From: Rhodoferax sp. U11-2br
Lineage (GTDB): Bacteria; Pseudomonadota; Gammaproteobacteria; Burkholderiales; Burkholderiaceae_C
DNA length: 64,000 nucleotides
Direction: 5' to 3'
NCBI RefSeq assembly: GCF_018619435.1
Contig: NZ_JAHFZF010000010.1
Span: 1 to 64,000, forward strand
Each line of letters opens with the position of its first letter. Position 1 is the first letter of the stretch. A model generated the notes under the pieces. It searched no databases. It was given only the letters and a program-made list of their open reading frames with translations, and had not been told where the DNA came from. Shown here in pieces: positions 45,115 through 53,578 of this stretch. A program made the translations under genes and the position numbers.

Positions 45115-46575
45115 ATGATTTCACGTGAACCCACCATTGCACGCCTGGGCGTGGCCAAGTCTTTGTTGTTGACCCCGTTTGGGCTGGATGAAACCCATCT
45201 GAGTCGTGCCTTGGCCGCCATCAAGGCGCACCAGGTCGACGAAGCAGACCTGTATTTTCAGTACACCCGGAGCGAGGGCTGGAGCCTGGAAGAAGGCATC
45301 GTCAAGACCGGCTCGTTCTCCATCGACCAGGGTGTGGGTGTGCGCGCCGTCAGTGGCGAAAAAACCGCCTTTGCCTACTCGGACGATATCTCCGAGGCCT
45401 CGCTCATGGATGCCGCCAACACGGTACGCACGATTTCGGCTGCAGCCCTTGGCAGGAAAGCGCGAGTAGCTTCCAAAAAAATAGCGTCTTCGCGTTCGTT
45501 GTATGGCGGACAAGACCCGATCATCAGCCTGGACAGTGCGGCCAAGGTGGCCCTGCTGGAAAAGGTGGAGAAGCTCGCCCGTGCCAAGGACCCGCGCGTG
45601 GCGCAGGTCATGGCGGGCCTGGCGGCCGAGCACGATGTGGTGTTGCTGGCGCGTGCCGACGGCACCCTGGCTGCCGATGTGCGACCGCTGGTGCGTTTGA
45701 GTGTGACGGTGATTGCCGAGCAGAAAGGCCGTCGCGAGGTCGGTTCGGCCGGTGGTGGCGGTCGTTTTGGTTTTGCCTATTTTGACGACGCCCTGATCGA
45801 GAAGTATGTGGACGAAGCGGTCAGCGCCGCGTTGACCAACCTGGAAGCGCGCCCGGCACCGGCTGGTGAAATGACCGTGGTGCTGGGCCCGGGTTGGCCC
45901 GGTATCCTGCTGCATGAAGCCATCGGCCATGGCCTGGAAGGCGACTTCAACCGCAAAGGCTCCAGCGCGTTCAGCGGCCGGATCGGCCAGCGCGTGGCCG
46001 CCAAAGGTGTGACCGTGCTCGACGACGGCACCCTGGCTGACCGCCGTGGCAGCCTCAATGTGGACGACGAAGGCAATGCCAGTGCATGCAATGTGCTGAT
46101 TGAAGACGGCATCCTCAAAGGCTACATCCAGGACGCGATGAACGCGCGCCTGATGGGTGTGGCGCCCACCGGCAATGGTCGGCGCGAGAGTTATGCCCAT
46201 GTGCCGCTGCCGCGCATGACCAACACCTACATGCTCGGTGGTGACAAAGCGCCTGAGGAAATTGTTGCCAGCATCAAGAAGGGCTTGTACGCCACCAACT
46301 TCGGCGGCGGCCAGGTGGACATCACCTCGGGCAAGTTTGTGTTCTCGGCCAGCCAGGCCTACTGGGTGGAGAACGGCAAGATCCAGTACCCGGTCAAGGG
46401 CGCCACCCTGGTGGGCAGCGGGCCTGAATGCCTCAAACGTGTCAGCATGATCGGCAACGACATGAAACTCGACAGCGGTGTGGGCACCTGCGGCAAGGAA
46501 GGCCAGAGTGTGCCGGTGGGCGTCGGGCAACCGACCCTGCGCATTGACGGCCTGACCGTGGGCGGCACCGCCTGA
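45115..46575 (+). CDS. tldD: TldD zinc metalloprotease
   Basis: This 486-residue protein is the catalytic half of the TldD/TldE protease, known from microcin B17 maturation and CcdA degradation. The zinc motif is LHEAIGHGLEGDF (HExxxH), and the N-terminal ADLYFQYTRSEGWSLEEGIVK and GVGVRAVSGEKTAFAYSD are well conserved. TAGAAT at 45102-45107 lies only 8 bp before the ATG, so the mRNA may have almost no leader. No tldE is in the window. A short segment near residue 115-125 is encoded by repeat-like, AT-rich DNA. Confidence 0.95.
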   Translation: MISREPTIARLGVAKSLLLTPFGLDETHLSRALAAIKAHQVDEADLYFQYTRSEGWSLEEGIVKTGSFSIDQGVGVRAVSGEKTAFAYSDDISEASLMDAANTVRTISAAALGRKARVASKKIASSRSLYGGQDPIISLDSAAKVALLEKVEKLARAKDPRVAQVMAGLAAEHDVVLLARADGTLAADVRPLVRLSVTVIAEQKGRREVGSAGGGGRFGFAYFDDALIEKYVDEAVSAALTNLEARPAPAGEMTVVLGPGWPGILLHEAIGHGLEGDFNRKGSSAFSGRIGQRVAAKGVTVLDDGTLADRRGSLNVDDEGNASACNVLIEDGILKGYIQDAMNARLMGVAPTGNGRRESYAHVPLPRMTNTYMLGGDKAPEEIVASIKKGLYATNFGGGQVDITSGKFVFSASQAYWVENGKIQYPVKGATLVGSGPECLKRVSMIGNDMKLDSGVGTCGKEGQSVPVGVGQPTLRIDGLTVGGTA

Positions 46576-46599
46576 CACCCCTGGCGACTGTGCTACAGT
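46572..46599 (+). promoter_or_regulatory. predicted promoter of the aroG leader
   Basis: CTGACA (46572-46577) and TACAGT (46594-46599) are 16 bp apart at the very end of tldD. The -10 box is in a small perfect palindrome, GACTGT-GCT-ACAGTC (46586-46600). Transcription would begin around 46605-46607, at the leader-peptide ATG. Confidence 0.5.
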
Positions 46600-46606
46600 C
46601 TTGACC

Positions 46607-46675
46607 ATGTTATCTGTGACCTTTTTCTTTAGCTACTTTTGGTTCTCCAGCCCTTTCGGCGGCCGAGAGTCCTGA
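46607..46675 (+). CDS. aromatic-rich leader peptide of the DAHP-synthase attenuator
   Basis: This 22-codon reading frame begins MLSVTFFFSYFWF and continues SSPFGGRES before TGA at 46673-46675. Six Phe, one Tyr and one Trp occur in 22 residues, with seven of the eight aromatic residues between codons 6 and 13. It is followed 33 bp later by an intrinsic terminator and then by the gene for the first aromatic-pathway enzyme. This is the architecture of ribosome-mediated attenuation (as in pheA). There is no Shine-Dalgarno sequence, so translation may be leaderless. Confidence 0.75.
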   Translation: MLSVTFFFSYFWFSSPFGGRES

Positions 46676-46737
46676 ACGTACCCAGATAAAACGTCCTGAT
46701 TCCTCCCAACCGCCGGCCAACCCGGCGGTTTTTTTTT
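46653..46737 (+). terminator. transcription attenuator before aroG
   Basis: The terminator is AACCGCCGG (46708-46716), loop CCAAC, CCGGCGGTT (46722-46730), with nine T bases in a row at 46729-46737. A competing early hairpin can form at 46653-46669 (CTTTCGG, CGG, CCGAGAG, one G-U pair), and TCGGCGG at 46656-46662 can pair with CCGCCGG at 46710-46716 as an antiterminator. A ribosome stalled at the Phe/Trp codons would leave 46656-46662 free; one at the stop codon would cover it. Confidence 0.75.
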
Positions 46738-46772
46738 GTGTTTTTGATGTCAACCTTGCAAGGAAACCTTCC

Positions 46773-47915
46773 ATGAATGCCAAAGCTGTTGCTTCTCCCG
46801 ACCAGGATGCCTGGGCCAGTTCTTTGAACGTGAACACCACCGACAGAACCGGTGAGACCGACAACGAACGCATCAAGGACATCACCGTGTTACCTCCCCC
46901 AGAACACCTGATCCGGTTTTTCCCAATCCATGGCACACCGGTGGAAAAGATGATCAGCACCACCCGGCGCAACATTCACCACATCATGGGCGGCGAGGAT
47001 GACCGGCTGCTGGTGGTGATTGGCCCGTGCTCCATCCACGACCCGGCCGCAGCGCTGGAGTACGCCCGCAAGCTGAAAGTGCAGCGCGACAAATACGCAG
47101 ACTCGCTCGAAATTGTGATGCGGGTCTATTTTGAGAAACCCCGCACCACCGTGGGCTGGAAGGGGCTGATCAACGACCCGTACCTGGATGAGAGTTTCCG
47201 TATTGACGAAGGCCTGCGCATCGCGCGCCAGTTGCTGATCGACATCAACCGCCTGGGCCTGCCCGCCGCCAGCGAGTTCCTCGATGTGATCTCCCCGCAA
47301 TACCTGGGTGACCTGATCTCCTGGGGCGCGATTGGCGCGCGTACCACCGAGAGCCAGGTGCACCGCGAGCTGGCCTCGGGCCTGTCGGCGCCGATTGGTT
47401 TCAAGAACGGCACCGACGGCAACATCAAAATTGCCACCGACGCCATCCACGCCGCTGCCGGTGGCCACCACTTTTTGTCGGTGCACAAAAACGGCCAGGT
47501 GGCGATTGTCCAGACCAAGGGCAACAAGGATTGCCACGTGATCCTGCGTGGTGGCAAGGCGCCCAACTACGACGCCGCCAGTGTGGCTCAGGCCTGTGCC
47601 GAGCTGGCCAAGTCCAAGCTGCCGCAGACGCTGATGGTGGATTGCAGCCACGCCAACAGCAGCAAACAACACGAGAAACAGCTGGAGGTGGCACGCGACA
47701 TTGCTGCGCAGTTGAGCTCAGGCTCCCGGCAGGTGTTTGGTGTGATGGTCGAAAGCCACCTGAATGCCGGCGCACAGAAGTTCACCCCGGGCAAGGACAA
47801 GACCGACAAGCTGGCTTATGGCCAGAGCATCACCGACGCCTGCCTGGGCTGGGACGACTCCCTGCAAACGCTGGAAGTGTTGTCGCAAGCGGTGTTGCAA
47901 CGCCGCGCACGCTGA
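46773..47915 (+). CDS. aroG: 3-deoxy-7-phosphoheptulonate synthase, class I (DAHP synthase)
   Basis: This 380-residue enzyme condenses phosphoenolpyruvate and erythrose-4-phosphate, the committed step to Phe, Tyr and Trp. The AroF/G/H signatures are present: LLVVIGPCSIHDP, VYFEKPRTTVGWKGLINDP, GARTTESQVHRELASGLS and FGVMVESHLNAG. It is slightly longer than E. coli AroG (350) at the N-terminus. CAAGGAAA precedes ATG 46773. Which amino acid inhibits it cannot be read reliably. The Phe-rich leader upstream suggests control by charged tRNA-Phe, perhaps with Tyr and Trp. Confidence 0.95.
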   Translation: MNAKAVASPDQDAWASSLNVNTTDRTGETDNERIKDITVLPPPEHLIRFFPIHGTPVEKMISTTRRNIHHIMGGEDDRLLVVIGPCSIHDPAAALEYARKLKVQRDKYADSLEIVMRVYFEKPRTTVGWKGLINDPYLDESFRIDEGLRIARQLLIDINRLGLPAASEFLDVISPQYLGDLISWGAIGARTTESQVHRELASGLSAPIGFKNGTDGNIKIATDAIHAAAGGHHFLSVHKNGQVAIVQTKGNKDCHVILRGGKAPNYDAASVAQACAELAKSKLPQTLMVDCSHANSSKQHEKQLEVARDIAAQLSSGSRQVFGVMVESHLNAGAQKFTPGKDKTDKLAYGQSITDACLGWDDSLQTLEVLSQAVLQRRAR

Positions 47916-47938
47916 TCTGACGGCGTGGTGTGTGCTGA

Positions 47939-47959
47939 GGCGGGTGTGCTCTGCCCGCC
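47939..47959 (+). terminator. possible stem-loop after aroG
   Basis: GGCGGG and CCCGCC flank a 9-nt loop 24 bp after the aroG stop. No T-run follows on this strand, so it is a weak candidate. Confidence 0.3.
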
Positions 47960-48030
47960 CTGCCAAAAAGTCCTCAGAGTGATTCAGATGGCTTGTACTT
48001 GGCGTGCCATGCAGGGCACATCAAAATCAG

Positions 48031-48078
48031 TGCCTTTTTGGTCTCTGGCCCTTATGTATCAAGGGCAGATAGCTATTT
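48031..48078 (-). repeat. dispersed hairpin repeat, copy 9 (aroG-mpl)
   Basis: TGCCTTTTTGGTCTCTGGCC, CTTATGTATCAAGGGCAG and ATAGCTATTTATC form the reverse version of the dispersed element between converging genes. Its AGCTAT box contains the mpl stop codon (48073-48075), so the last residues of Mpl come from the element. Confidence 0.75.
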
Positions 48079-49476
48079 ATCTTGTAGTGCCTTGAGCAGC
48101 TTGGCATGCACGCCACCAAAGCCGCCATTGCTCATACACACGATGTGATCTCCGGCGCGGGCGACGTCTGTCACGGCGCTGACCAGCTTGTCCAACTGGT
48201 CACTCACCAGGACCTTGTCACCCATTGGCGCCAGAGCGCCTTCAGCGTCCCAACCCAGGCCGGCGCTGTGGCAGAAAGACAGGTCGGCACTCTCCAGGCT
48301 CCAGGGCAGCAGCGCCTTCATTGTGCCGAGTTTCATGGTGTTGGAGCGTGGTTCGAACACTGCCAGGATGCGCTCCCCAGGGCTCAACCTGCTGCGCAGA
48401 CCATCAAGGGTGGTGCGAATGGCGGTCGGGTGATGCGCAAAGTCGTCATACACCGTGACCTTGCCTGCATCACCTACCGACACGGTGCCACGCACTTCCA
48501 TACGTCGTTTGACGTTCTCGAAACTGCCTAGCGCCGCTGCAGCGGCGTCTGGCGCCACGCCCAGATGCTCGGCCGCCGCGATCGCCGCCAGCGCGTTGAG
48601 CTGGTTGTGCACACCGGTCAGGCCCCAGCTGACGTGGCCGACCACCCGGCCCTGGTGCAACACATCAAAGTCATGCGCCTGGCCAGCGGCGGCAAAGTCG
48701 CTGACTGCAGCGCCAAAGCTGCGCACTTCACTCCAGCAGCCCTGGTGTAAGACCCGGGCCAGGCTTTCCTCCAGCCCGTTGACCACCACCCGACCGCTGC
48801 CGTGGGCACCTGCGCCCGGGACGGTGCGCACCAAATGGTGAAACTGGCGCTCAATCGCCGCCAGATTCTCAAAGATGTCGGCGTGGTCAAACTCCAGGTT
48901 GTTGAGCACTGCAGTGCGCGGGCGGTAGTGCACAAACTTGCTGCGTTTGTCGAAAAACGCGGTGTCGTACTCGTCCGCTTCGATCACAAAGGCCTTGCCC
49001 TGGCCGAGTCGGGCCGAGACGCCAAAATTCAGTGGCACCCCCCCCACCAGAAAACCGGGTTGCAGGCCCGCCTGTTCCAAAATCCAGGTGGTCATGGCGG
49101 TGGTGGTGGTTTTGCCGTGGGTGCCCGCAATCGCCACCACATGGCGCCCCTGCAAAATGTGTTCGCTGAGCCACTGCGGGCCGCTGGTGTAGGGCAGGCC
49201 GGCGTCCAGAATGGTTTCCATCAGCGGGAATTTGGGGGTGCTGTCGCCCAGGCGGGCGCGGCTGACCACATTGCCCACCACAAACACGTCAGGCTGTAAG
49301 CTCAGTTGTTCGGCTCCAAAACCTTCGATGAGCTCGATGCCCAGGGCGCGCAACTGGTCACTCATGGGGGGGTAGACCCCCGCATCACAACCGGTGACCC
49401 GGTGACCCGCCTCCCGCGCCAAGGCGGCCAGGCCGCCCATGAATGTGCCGCAAATACCCAGAATATGAATGTGCAT
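48073..49476 (-). CDS. mpl: UDP-N-acetylmuramate:L-alanyl-gamma-D-glutamyl-meso-diaminopimelate ligase
   Basis: This 467-residue Mur-ligase-family enzyme reattaches recycled murein tripeptide to UDP-MurNAc. The start MHIHILGICGTFMGGLAALA is typical of Mpl, the ATP loop is GTHGKTTT (118-125), and the central and C-terminal Mur domains are complete (VYDDFAHHPTAI, VFEPRSNTMKLG). It faces aroG tail to tail. Confidence 0.95.
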   Translation of the reverse strand: MHIHILGICGTFMGGLAALAREAGHRVTGCDAGVYPPMSDQLRALGIELIEGFGAEQLSLQPDVFVVGNVVSRARLGDSTPKFPLMETILDAGLPYTSGPQWLSEHILQGRHVVAIAGTHGKTTTTAMTTWILEQAGLQPGFLVGGVPLNFGVSARLGQGKAFVIEADEYDTAFFDKRSKFVHYRPRTAVLNNLEFDHADIFENLAAIERQFHHLVRTVPGAGAHGSGRVVVNGLEESLARVLHQGCWSEVRSFGAAVSDFAAAGQAHDFDVLHQGRVVGHVSWGLTGVHNQLNALAAIAAAEHLGVAPDAAAAALGSFENVKRRMEVRGTVSVGDAGKVTVYDDFAHHPTAIRTTLDGLRSRLSPGERILAVFEPRSNTMKLGTMKALLPWSLESADLSFCHSAGLGWDAEGALAPMGDKVLVSDQLDKLVSAVTDVARAGDHIVCMSNGGFGGVHAKLLKALQDK

Positions 49477-49560
49477 CCGTGGATTTTAAAGACCCGCACA
49501 CAGGCACTTGCTCTCCCCACAATCTGGCAGCGTTTTGAATCAGGGCAGAATCCGCCTTCT

Positions 49561-50154
49561 ATGAGTGATGTTCAAAGCGAGATTGCCGCACAAGCGGCGC
49601 GTTGGGTGGTGGAGGAGGGGCTGGAATATGGCCCGGCCAAGCGCCGCGCGGTCAAGGCCATGGGTTTGAATGCCCGTGTGGCGTTGCCAGGCAATGACCT
49701 GGTCGAGGAGGCGGTGCGTGATTACATCGCGGTGTTCTGTGCCGACACCCAGCCGCAGGAGTTGTTGGCGTTGCGCCGTTTGGCCCTGGTCTGGATGGAT
49801 CGTTTGCAGGAATTTCGTCCCCATCTGGGTGGGGCGGTGTGGCATGGTACGGCCACACATTTGTCCGACATCTACCTGCAATTGTTTTGTGACGATTGCA
49901 AATCTGCCGAAATTGCGCTGATCGACAAACGGGTCAGTTATGTGCCTCGCACGGTGACGGGCTTCAACAGCGACAGTGTGGAGGCCTTGAGTGTTCATGC
50001 GTTTTGTGCTGATTTGAACGAAGAAGTGGGTGTGCATTTGATGATTTACGACCGTGACGATGTGCGTGGTGCCTTGTTGCCCGATGCCAAAGGGCGGGCG
50101 CCACGTGGTGATATCCGGGCCTTGCGTCGCTTGCTTGGGGAGGTGGTGGTATGA
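49561..50154 (+). CDS. conserved protein of unknown function
   Basis: This 197-residue soluble protein is not one I can place in a named family. It has no signal peptide or membrane helix. It shows an N-terminal helical stretch (EIAAQAARWVVEEGLEYGPAKRRAVKAMG), a mixed middle with HLGGAVWHGTATHLSDIYLQLFCDDCKSAEIALID, and a C-terminal acidic patch (LMIYDRDDVRGA). It diverges from mpl and overlaps the TlpA-like gene by 4 bp, so it is translated with that gene. I recall similar proteins beside mpl in Burkholderiales. The ATG at 49561 was chosen because upstream frame lies inside the mpl promoter region. Confidence 0.72.
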   Translation: MSDVQSEIAAQAARWVVEEGLEYGPAKRRAVKAMGLNARVALPGNDLVEEAVRDYIAVFCADTQPQELLALRRLALVWMDRLQEFRPHLGGAVWHGTATHLSDIYLQLFCDDCKSAEIALIDKRVSYVPRTVTGFNSDSVEALSVHAFCADLNEEVGVHLMIYDRDDVRGALLPDAKGRAPRGDIRALRRLLGEVVV

Positions 50155-50702
50155 CCCGGCTGCAGTCGACGGGTTGTTCGCGCAGGTCCTGGCTGACGGC
50201 GGCGGGTTTGGTGGTGGCGTCTGGCGGGGCTGCAGGCGTCATGGCACGCGCGACAGAGGCCAAACCGACCTTGACCCCCGCAGAGCAAGCTTTCTGGCAG
50301 TTGCAGTTCAAGCAGGTGGATGGCTCGCCCCTTGCCATGGCGGGGTTCAAGGGCAAACCCTTGGTGGTGAATTTTTGGGCCACCTGGTGTCCACCTTGTT
50401 TGGCTGAGTTGCCGCTACTGAATGCCTTTTATGCAGAAAATGTTTCCAAAAGTTGGCAAGTGCTGGGTTTGGCGGTGGATCAACTGGTACCTGTGAAGCG
50501 TTTTCTGGCCCGCAGTCCCCTGGTTTTTCCGGTTGCCATGGCCGGTTTTGAGGGCACAGACCTGAGTCGCTCACTGGGCAATGTGAGTGGCGGATTGCCA
50601 TTTACTGTGGTGTTTGGGCCTGCAGGCGATGTGCGGCACCGTAAAATAGGCCAGTTAACCCCCAAGGATCTGGCCGCATGGCGGCAGATTGAGTCATCGT
50701 GA
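50151..50702 (+). CDS. TlpA-like periplasmic thiol-disulfide oxidoreductase
   Basis: This 183-residue thioredoxin-fold protein has the redox motif WATWCPPC (C80, C83) and the cis-Pro loop GGLPFTVVFG. The N-terminus, SRRSWLTAAGLVVASGG, looks like a signal or anchor with a twin-arginine-like start (RRSWL), so Tat or Sec export is possible. It probably keeps periplasmic cysteines reduced. Its start overlaps the preceding gene (ATGA). Confidence 0.88.
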   Translation: MTRLQSTGCSRRSWLTAAGLVVASGGAAGVMARATEAKPTLTPAEQAFWQLQFKQVDGSPLAMAGFKGKPLVVNFWATWCPPCLAELPLLNAFYAENVSKSWQVLGLAVDQLVPVKRFLARSPLVFPVAMAGFEGTDLSRSLGNVSGGLPFTVVFGPAGDVRHRKIGQLTPKDLAAWRQIESS

Positions 50703-50820
50703 GCACGCTGTTCTAGTTGTAAAATAGCGCGTCTTGGGTTGATTTGACGGCAATTTGCAATGAGTTAGTGGAAATTGAAGCTCTGTCAACCAAATTTCCT
50801 TACCGTTCGTTGGAGAAGTC
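50703..50820 (+). promoter_or_regulatory. accB leader and probable promoter region
   Basis: This 118-bp gap becomes AT-rich. It holds GTTGTAAAATAGC (TAAAAT at 50720-50725) and TTGACG at 50744-50749, but neither has a well-spaced partner. The ribosome site TTGGAGA precedes the accB ATG. Confidence 0.35.
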
Positions 50821-51279
50821 ATGGACCTTAGAAAACTCAAAACCTTGATCGACCTGGTGTCAGAATCAAACGTCTCAGAACTCGAAATCACCGAGGCCGA
50901 AGGCAAAGTCCGCATTGTCAAAGGCGGCACGATGGTCCCTCAGTATGTTCAAACCGCTGCGCCGACCGCGATGGCGCCCGCAGCGGCACCTGCCGTGTCT
51001 GCGGAGCCGGCCGGTCCGGCTGCGCCAGCCGAGGTTGCTGAAACAGGTCATGTGACCAAGTCGCCGATGGTGGGCACTTTTTACCGTTCGGCATCACCTG
51101 GTGCGAAGTCCTTTGTGGAAATTGGCGACGCCGTCAAAGAAGGTGACACCTTGTGCATCATTGAGGCGATGAAGATTCTCAATGAAATTGAAGCCGACAA
51201 GAGTGGCACGATCAAGCGCATTCTGGCTGACAACGGTCAGGCTGTGGAATACGGTCAACCCTTGTTCATCATCGAATGA
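50821..51279 (+). CDS. accB: acetyl-CoA carboxylase biotin carboxyl carrier protein
   Basis: This 152-residue carrier holds biotin for fatty-acid synthesis. It has an N-terminal helical AccC-binding segment ([23 protein letters not shown]), an Ala/Pro-rich linker at about 43-75, and the biotinyl domain with [12 protein letters not shown] (K118). It is followed by accC after 15 bp, the standard operon. Confidence 0.96.
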   Translation: MDLRKLKTLIDLVSESNVSELEITEAEGKVRIVKGGTMVPQYVQTAAPTAMAPAAAPAVSAEPAGPAAPAEVAETGHVTKSPMVGTFYRSASPGAKSFVEIGDAVKEGDTLCIIEAMKILNEIEADKSGTIKRILADNGQAVEYGQPLFIIE

Positions 51280-51294
51280 TGCCGGGCGTCACCC

Positions 51295-52647
51295 ATGTTT
51301 AAAAAAATTCTGATCGCCAATCGTGGCGAAATCGCCTTGCGGATCCAGCGTGCCTGTCGAGAGATGGGCATCAAGGCGGTCATGGTGTACTCGGAGGCGG
51401 ATCGCGAAGCCAAGTATGTCAAACTGGCCGAGGAGGCTGTTTGTATCGGGCCAGCGCAATCGGGCTTGAGTTATCTGAACATGCCCGCCATCATCTCTGC
51501 CGCCGAGGTGACCGATGCCGAGGCCATTCACCCGGGTTACGGGTTTCTGAGCGAAAACGCCGACTTTGCTGAACGTGTGGAGCGCAGTGGCTTCCAGTTC
51601 ATCGGGCCCACGCCGGAGTCCATCCGCATCATGGGTGACAAGGTTTCTGCCAAGCAGGCCATGATCAAGGCGGGTGTGCCTTGTGTGCCCGGCTCGGAAG
51701 GCGAGTTGCCGGATGACCCGGTGCAGATCAAACGCATGGCCAAAACCATTGGTTATCCGGTGATCATCAAAGCCGCAGGTGGCGGCGGTGGCCGTGGCAT
51801 GCGGGTGGTGCACACCGAAGCCGCCCTGGTCAATGCGGTGCAGATGACCAAGGCCGAGGCCGGTGCAGCCTTCAACAATGCGGCGGTCTACATGGAGAAA
51901 TACCTGCAGAACCCGCGTCACATCGAAATCCAGATCATTGCCGACAAGTACAAGAACGCGGTGTACCTGGGTGAGCGCGATTGCTCAATGCAGCGGCGCC
52001 ACCAAAAAGTGATTGAAGAGGCGCCCGCACCTGGCATCCCGCGCAAGGTCATCGAGCGCATTGGGGAACGTTGTGTGGCGGCCTGCAAGCGCATTGGTTA
52101 CCGTGGCGCTGGCACGTTTGAGTTCCTGTACGAGGACGGTGAGTTTTACTTCATCGAGATGAACACCCGTGTCCAGGTGGAGCACCCGGTCACCGAAATG
52201 ACCACCGGTGTCGATATCGTGCGCACCCAGATCATGGTGGCTGCAGGTGAGAAACTGCCGTTCACGCAGCGACAGATCCAGATTCGGGGCCATGCCATCG
52301 AGTGCCGTTTGAATGCAGAGGATTCCTACAACTTCATGCCGTCACCGGGACGCATCACCATGTGGCACCCGCCCGGTGGCCCGGGCATCCGGGTCGATTC
52401 CCATGTGTACACCAATTATTTTGTGCCACCAAATTACGACTCGATGATTGGCAAGGTGATTGCCCATGGTGACACCCGTGAACAGGCACTGGCACGCATG
52501 CGCACGGCACTGGGTGAGACGGTGGTGGAAGGTATCAACACCAACATCGCCCTGCATCGTGAGTTGATGGTGGATGCCAAGTTCATGGAGGGCAGTACCA
52601 ACATTCACTACCTCGAAGGCTGGTTGGCCGATCACGCCCGCAAATGA
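51295..52647 (+). CDS. accC: acetyl-CoA carboxylase biotin carboxylase
   Basis: This 450-residue ATP-grasp enzyme carboxylates biotin on AccB. Signatures include [25 protein letters not shown] (start), [13 protein letters not shown], and [15 protein letters not shown], with [19 protein letters not shown] between. Length matches E. coli AccC (449). It lies between accB and prmA on the same strand. Confidence 0.97.
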   Translation: MFKKILIANRGEIALRIQRACREMGIKAVMVYSEADREAKYVKLAEEAVCIGPAQSGLSYLNMPAIISAAEVTDAEAIHPGYGFLSENADFAERVERSGFQFIGPTPESIRIMGDKVSAKQAMIKAGVPCVPGSEGELPDDPVQIKRMAKTIGYPVIIKAAGGGGGRGMRVVHTEAALVNAVQMTKAEAGAAFNNAAVYMEKYLQNPRHIEIQIIADKYKNAVYLGERDCSMQRRHQKVIEEAPAPGIPRKVIERIGERCVAACKRIGYRGAGTFEFLYEDGEFYFIEMNTRVQVEHPVTEMTTGVDIVRTQIMVAAGEKLPFTQRQIQIRGHAIECRLNAEDSYNFMPSPGRITMWHPPGGPGIRVDSHVYTNYFVPPNYDSMIGKVIAHGDTREQALARMRTALGETVVEGINTNIALHRELMVDAKFMEGSTNIHYLEGWLADHARK

Positions 52648-52656
52648 AGGTTGTGC

Positions 52657-53544
52657 ATGTTTGAGTTGCGATTGATGTGCCCGGAAGATCGGGTTGAGCT
52701 GCTGAGTGACGCACTCGATGCACTCGACGCCTTGAGTGTCAGTGTGGAGGATGCGGACGCGCAGACGGACGCAGAACAGGCCTTGTTTGGTGAGCCCGGC
52801 ATGCCGCCACCCAAAGACGGTTGGCAGCGGTCCCGGGTGTTGGCGCTGTTTCATGAGCAGGCTCAGGCACAAAGCGCTTTGCAACTTTTGCAGGCCCAGG
52901 ACTTTTTTGCGGCTTGTGAGCTGCTGGGCATCGACCATGTCCCCGAACAAGACTGGGTCCGGTTGACCCAGTCCCAGTTTGCGCCGGTGGAGATCACTCC
53001 TGAGTTCTGGATTGTCCCGACCTGGCACGAACCGCCTGCACAGGCGCGGGTGGTGATCCGGCTCGACCCTGGCTTGGCATTTGGCACCGGTACACACCCC
53101 ACCACCCGGATGTGTTTGCGCTGGATTGCGCGCCATGGCAACAGCGCCGCTTTGTCCCGGGTGCTGGATTACGGCTGTGGGTCCGGCATCTTGGCCGTGG
53201 GTGCGGCCAAATTCGGTGCCACAGACGTGGATGCGGTCGACATTGACACGGCGGCGGTGGATGCCACGGATTTGAACGCACAGGCCAATCAGGTCAGCTT
53301 GCGTGCCGGTCTGCCGGAAATGGTCTCAGACTCGTATCAGACAGTGTTGGCCAACATTCTGGCAACACCCTTGAAAGTGCTGGCGCCGCTGTTGTGGTCG
53401 CGCGTGGCTGAAGGCGGGCACCTGGTGCTGGCCGGTATTCTGGAGCGCCAGGCGGATGAGCTCAAGGCCGCCTATGCGCCTTATTGCGCCCTGCAAGTGG
53501 CAGACCAAGAGGATGGCTGGATACTGATGACCGCCGCGCGTTGA
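52657..53544 (+). CDS. prmA: ribosomal protein L11 methyltransferase
   Basis: About 295 residues. This SAM-dependent enzyme trimethylates L11. The N-terminal substrate-recognition domain is followed by DPGLAFGTGTHPTT and the SAM motif VLDYGCGSGILAVGAAKFGA; NILATPL is the catalytic NxL-type loop. GAAGG lies 6 bp before ATG 52657, 9 bp after accC, so it is part of the accBC operon, as in many Betaproteobacteria. Confidence 0.95.
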   Translation: MFELRLMCPEDRVELLSDALDALDALSVSVEDADAQTDAEQALFGEPGMPPPKDGWQRSRVLALFHEQAQAQSALQLLQAQDFFAACELLGIDHVPEQDWVRLTQSQFAPVEITPEFWIVPTWHEPPAQARVVIRLDPGLAFGTGTHPTTRMCLRWIARHGNSAALSRVLDYGCGSGILAVGAAKFGATDVDAVDIDTAAVDATDLNAQANQVSLRAGLPEMVSDSYQTVLANILATPLKVLAPLLWSRVAEGGHLVLAGILERQADELKAAYAPYCALQVADQEDGWILMTAAR

Positions 53545-53578
53545 CAGCCTGGCGCAACGGTCACTATCCTCACCGTTC

